From a virus, in IMG/VR virus record IMGVR_UViG_3300029892_000005, positions 1-44,310 of that record: 44,310 nucleotides of DNA; one strand, 5' to 3'. The notes under the pieces were generated by a model, which saw nothing but the letters and a program-made list of their open reading frames with translations, was not told the DNA's origin and made no database searches. This document shows positions 41,912 to 44,310 of the stretch, piece after piece. Both the position numbers and the translations under genes were made by a program. Within the stretch, counting starts at the first letter, position 1. Each line of letters opens with the position of its first letter.

Positions 41912-42278
41912 AAGTCCCTAATAGCTAACTACCGAGCATAGATGCACTAGGCCCCCGAGCCCCTCGTGATGAGGACGCCAACAAGGGACTTCCAAGTCGC
42001 ATGCCGTTGAACTCGGTCGCAACTGAAGAGGACTATGCTCGGCCTGCTTGAAGGCTGAGGCATGTGGTCGCAAGATACCAGTTGAACCACCCACCACATG
42101 AGTGACACTTATGCCTCCAGGCCGCCGACCAGCAACGGCGCACCTGCAGAAGCCTGCAGACTAGCGAATAGGGAGACCTCCCCGAGTACCTAGTCTGCAG
42201 GACGAGTAGGGAAACAACGAAAGACACTGCGGATGCAGTGCAGGCGGCATATAACAATGTACCGCCTGTCGTGCATCC
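41912..42278 (+). ncRNA. candidate large structured RNA / leader (or packaging site)
   Basis: The only stretch longer than 300 bases without a supported gene (41,696-42,306). Perfect inverted repeats, left arm/right arm: 41,912-41,919/41,984-41,991 (8 bp); 41,932-41,941/42,033-42,042 (10 bp), interleaved with the first, i.e. a pseudoknot; 42,040-42,046/42,118-42,124 (7 bp) enclosing 42,057-42,063/42,111-42,117 (7 bp) and 42,064-42,068/42,093-42,097; 42,153-42,164/42,190-42,201 (12 bp) enclosing GGGA-GACC-TCCC; 42,231-42,237/42,272-42,278 plus 42,241-42,247/42,262-42,268. It lies directly downstream of the strong promoter. Could be a cis-acting antiterminator, a trans-acting RNA, or DNA repeats of a pac/cos or origin site. 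Confidence 0.5.
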
Positions 42279-42306
42279 ACCCATCCAATAACTTAGGAGC
42301 AACATC

Positions 42307-42528
42307 ATGACACGGAAACTCATCGACGGCGACTTCACTGCCACTCACGAACTCAAGGTCTACCGCGACAGCGAATGGAACGAGTACATCGCCCAAGTGC
42401 GCTGCAAGGCGAACAACAAGATTGTCAGCAGCTACCACAGCGACGACAAGGAAGACGCGAAGAGCAGTGGCCGGAAGGAACTGGCCGTCTGCACCGAAAA
42501 GAACATCCGCAAGCAAGCCATCCTCTAA
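42307..42528 (+). CDS. small unknown protein, first of the early cluster
   Basis: 73 residues, ATG after TTAGGAG. Beta-rich start and a charged, helical end (HSDDKEDAKSSGRKELAVCT). No family recognised. Its translation start lies 28 bases after the last hairpin of the structured leader. Confidence 0.7.
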   Translation: MTRKLIDGDFTATHELKVYRDSEWNEYIAQVRCKANNKIVSSYHSDDKEDAKSSGRKELAVCTEKNIRKQAIL

Positions 42529-42538
42529 GGAGCATACC

Positions 42539-42958
42539 ATGGAAAACACCAACACCAATACCAACCTCGAGTCCCCTGTTGCAGCTGACCAGGCTGTTGC
42601 TGAGCCTGTGAAAGCCGTGCCCGCCCAACAACCGCTTGTCTCCCTCGAGACCGAGATCCTAGTGTCTGCGCTGACCGCGCTGCTGATGCCGAAGCTGGAA
42701 GTGATGGTCGACCGACTGCTGGAAAAGAAACTGCAAGGATTGGTCCTGCCTGACCACGAGGAGTTCGACGAAGCGGTGGTCGCTGCCGTCGTCCATCGGC
42801 AGGAGGCAATCATTGAGGGGCTGAAGGACGGCATTGTCTCGTGCCTGGATATAAATGCGATCGTCGAATCCGACGACTTCAGCGGTGCAGTGGAGAGCGT
42901 CGTCGAAAACATGGACATCTCGATCAGTGTCAACGGCAGCGCCCGGAGGTATCGCTAA
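42539..42958 (+). CDS. acidic unknown protein
   Basis: 139 residues, ATG after AAGGAG. Asn/Thr-rich N-terminus (MENTNTNTNLE), then acidic helices (residues ~35-125) with heptad-like leucines and valines. No family recognised; predicted helical, possibly oligomeric. Stop overlaps next ATG (TAATG). Confidence 0.7.
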   Translation: MENTNTNTNLESPVAADQAVAEPVKAVPAQQPLVSLETEILVSALTALLMPKLEVMVDRLLEKKLQGLVLPDHEEFDEAVVAAVVHRQEAIIEGLKDGIVSCLDINAIVESDDFSGAVESVVENMDISISVNGSARRYR

Positions 42959-43146
42959 TGCCTAGCACAACAGAAATGATTGGTGCCCTCGAGGCCAAAC
43001 TCGGCAAGGAGGAACTGCGCCGACGTATTGATGAGGGGCGCCGCGATGGGGACGGCTACATTCACACTGGTGCAATGAAAGTGATCTACCGCCTCTACTT
43101 CGAGGAGTTCCCTGAGTCCGACACCGCAAAGGAGCATCGACCATGA
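42958..43146 (+). CDS. small unknown protein
   Basis: 62 residues; helical, charged (EELRRRIDEGRRDGDGY). ATG coupled to the preceding stop and stop overlapping the next ATG (ATGA). Unknown function. Confidence 0.65.
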   Translation: MPSTTEMIGALEAKLGKEELRRRIDEGRRDGDGYIHTGAMKVIYRLYFEEFPESDTAKEHRP

Positions 43147-43343
43147 CTGACCTAGCGCAAGGTTTTGTTTTAAGGCATGTCGCACAAGGCTTCCTCGTAT
43201 CAATCGAACACCAAGTCTTCGCCCCAACAAGCGAGCGGGCGCACTTGTTCGAGACGATCGACGACCTCCTCGACACAGCATTGGACATCTGGGGAGAAGA
43301 CGCTCTTGCGATCCATTTCCAAATCCTTCGCGTGAGGCACTGA
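43143..43343 (+). CDS. small unknown protein
   Basis: 66 residues; VLRHVAQGFLVSIEHQVFAP followed by an acidic helix (FETIDDLLDTALDIW). The gene is preceded by AAAGGAG. No family recognised. Confidence 0.65.
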   Translation: MTDLAQGFVLRHVAQGFLVSIEHQVFAPTSERAHLFETIDDLLDTALDIWGEDALAIHFQILRVRH

Positions 43344-43345
43344 CC

Positions 43346-43600
43346 GTGGCTGCCAATCTACGCGAGCGGTATGCAGTGGGGGCGGAGGCCATGGGGTTCA
43401 AGCGAATTGAAACCAGGAGCGAGCGGTACTGGGTCTATCGCAAACCTGACTGGGGCTTCTTGTTCCTCGGCAAGGCTGGTGCGGTGCGAGGGGGCAAGAC
43501 GGCAAGGGTGGCTATGTCCTTCCCATTGAGCCCGAAGACCAAAGAGGTGATGCTGAGTAAGGCAGACGCCTTGGAACAGAAGCAACCTGCGTTGATCTGA
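43346..43600 (+). CDS. small unknown protein
   Basis: 84 residues from GTG two bases after the preceding stop. Basic, beta-rich (RYWVYRKPDWGFLFLGKAGAV). No family recognised. The following 84-base gap holds a short GAGG..CCTC hairpin and no gene. Confidence 0.6.
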   Translation: MAANLRERYAVGAEAMGFKRIETRSERYWVYRKPDWGFLFLGKAGAVRGGKTARVAMSFPLSPKTKEVMLSKADALEQKQPALI

Positions 43601-43684
43601 GTGCAGCCTAGAGGTCGTTCCTCCCGGAGCGGCCTCAGGGGTGCATCCCGCACCAACTCAAACAACTAAAGAAAGGTTCAAGCC

Positions 43685-44310
43685 ATGATTACGATTACCA
43701 AGGAAATGCTAAAAGGGTGGGACGCTTGCCGAGATGGCTACGAGTGGTTCCTGCGTAGGTTCCCAACCGGCAAGTCGGAATACCAAACTGTCCTCAATGC
43801 GCTGGCTGAGGACGACCGCCCCGGCGACGCCGATTGGTTGATGAGTCGCGTCGGAGCGACCGCCGGATATGTTCTCAAGGTTGAGGCCATCGCCAACTGT
43901 AAGCACTTCTTTGCTGCGGGGAGCCTTATTGTCAAGGCTGGAGTGCAGGTTACTGGTGCGCTGAAGGCCGGGAGGGGTATCGAGGCCGGGAGTGGTATCG
44001 AGGCCGGGAGTGGTATCAAGGCCGGGAGTGGTATCAAGGCCGGGGAGGGTATCGAGGCCGGGGAGGGTATCGAGGCCGGGAGTGGTATCGAGGCCGGGTG
44101 GGGTATCAAGGCCGGGGAGGGTATCGAGGCCGGGGAGGGTATCGAGGCCGGGAGTGGTATCGAGGCCGGGAGTGGTATCAAGGCCGGGAGTGGTATCGAG
44201 GCCGGGAGTGGTATCAAGGCCGGGTGGGGTATCAAGGCCGGGTGGGGTATCAAGGCCGGGGAGGGTATCGAGGCCGGGAGTGGTATCGAGGCCGGGTGGG
44301 GTATCAAGGC
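43685..44310 (+). CDS. hexapeptide-repeat protein, 3' end outside window
   Basis: Open frame from the ATG at 43,685 (AAAGAAAGG upstream) to the window end. Residues 1-75 form a non-repetitive head (LKGWDACRDGYEWFLRRF; DADWLMSRVG) of a kind seen at the start of some phage repeat proteins. From residue ~98 on, a six-residue unit GI(E/K)AG(S/E/W) repeats over 18 times, matching the I-x-x-x-S-x periodicity of a left-handed beta-helix or related solenoid. Likely a rod or surface protein. The opposite strand is also open across the repeat but that is a by-product of the repetition. Confidence 0.78.
   Translation, partial: MITITKEMLKGWDACRDGYEWFLRRFPTGKSEYQTVLNALAEDDRPGDADWLMSRVGATAGYVLKVEAIANCKHFFAAGSLIVKAGVQVTGALKAGRGIEAGSGIEAGSGIKAGSGIKAGEGIEAGEGIEAGSGIEAGWGIKAGEGIEAGEGIEAGSGIEAGSGIKAGSGIEAGSGIKAGWGIKAGWGIKAGEGIEAGSGIEAGWGIK
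43976..44310. repeat. 18-bp tandem repeat, about 18.6 units in view
   Basis: Unit GGTATC(G/A)AGGCCGGG plus a variable triplet: AGT (Ser), GAG (Glu) or TGG (Trp). Only two codon positions change: E/K at residue 3 and S/E/W at residue 6 of the unit. Unit order read off: ES, ES, KS, KE, EE, ES, EW, KE, EE, ES, ES, KS, ES, KW, KW, KE, ES, EW, K-. Continues past the window end. Confidence 0.92.

Noticed and set aside
41964-41975. Hammerhead-ribozyme-like GTGATGAG in the structured region
   Set aside because: The required CTGATGA and GAAA core elements and the three-stem layout are not present.
41696-42306. tRNA or tmRNA genes
   Set aside because: No cloverleaf with a GTTCGA-type loop could be formed on either strand; none seen elsewhere by eye.
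43738-44307. Minus-strand Pro/Ser/Ile repeat protein
   Set aside because: Arises automatically from the 18-bp repeat; the plus frame has a ribosome site and a normal N-terminal domain.
43976-44310. CRISPR array
   Set aside because: Units are contiguous 18-bp repeats without spacers.

Overview
The window is a near-complete stretch of a tailed, siphovirus-type phage genome (lambda/HK97-like head, long tail with tape measure, central tail tip protein). The nested Rz/Rz1 spanin pair with a lipobox points to a Gram-negative host. GC-rich codon use fits a Pseudomonas/Burkholderia-type proteobacterium, but the host species cannot be read from the sequence. The window starts inside one gene (folE) and ends inside another (a repeat protein), so the true genome ends are not seen.

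Layout. (1) 1-17,665, plus strand: DNA-modification and replication block. A folE interrupted by an intein, a QueD-like protein, an unknown protein, an EX7E glycosyltransferase and DpdA (DNA guanine transglycosylase) are followed by a sliding clamp, a UDG/exonuclease/family-A polymerase fusion, a clamp loader, a gp32-like ssDNA-binding protein, a RecA-like recombinase, a nuclease and Mre11/Rad50 (SbcD/SbcC) homologues. A second precursor module follows: MazG-like, QueD, GNAT-like, unknown and radical SAM/SPASM. (2) 17,660-17,743: a long perfect inverted repeat that looks like a bidirectional terminator between convergent operons. (3) 17,756-41,695, minus strand: lysis (two membrane proteins, endolysin, Rz/Rz1), tail (three related tip accessory proteins, J-like tip, NlpC/P60, DUF2163, DUF2460, tape measure, G/GT chaperones with a -1 frameshift, major tail), head (connectors, capsid, protease-scaffold, minor head, portal) and terminase. 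(4) 41,696-42,306: no convincing gene, but divergent promoters and a dense set of perfect inverted repeats that would fold into an elaborate leader RNA or a DNA site next to terS. (5) 42,307-44,310, plus strand: small unknown early proteins and a protein ending in 18-bp/6-residue tandem repeats.

How the genes fit together. FolE, QueD and MazG-like proteins would supply or tune 7-deazaguanine precursors, DpdA would exchange guanine for the deazaguanine base in DNA, and the glycosyltransferase and radical SAM enzyme may decorate it further (inference). No canonical QueC or QueE was recognised in the window.

Most unusual: the structured region at 41,912-42,278 (including a possible pseudoknot), the folE intein placed directly before the zinc-ligand cysteine, a dispersed ~36-bp palindromic element found both between and inside genes, and several same-strand gene overlaps of 100-236 nt.
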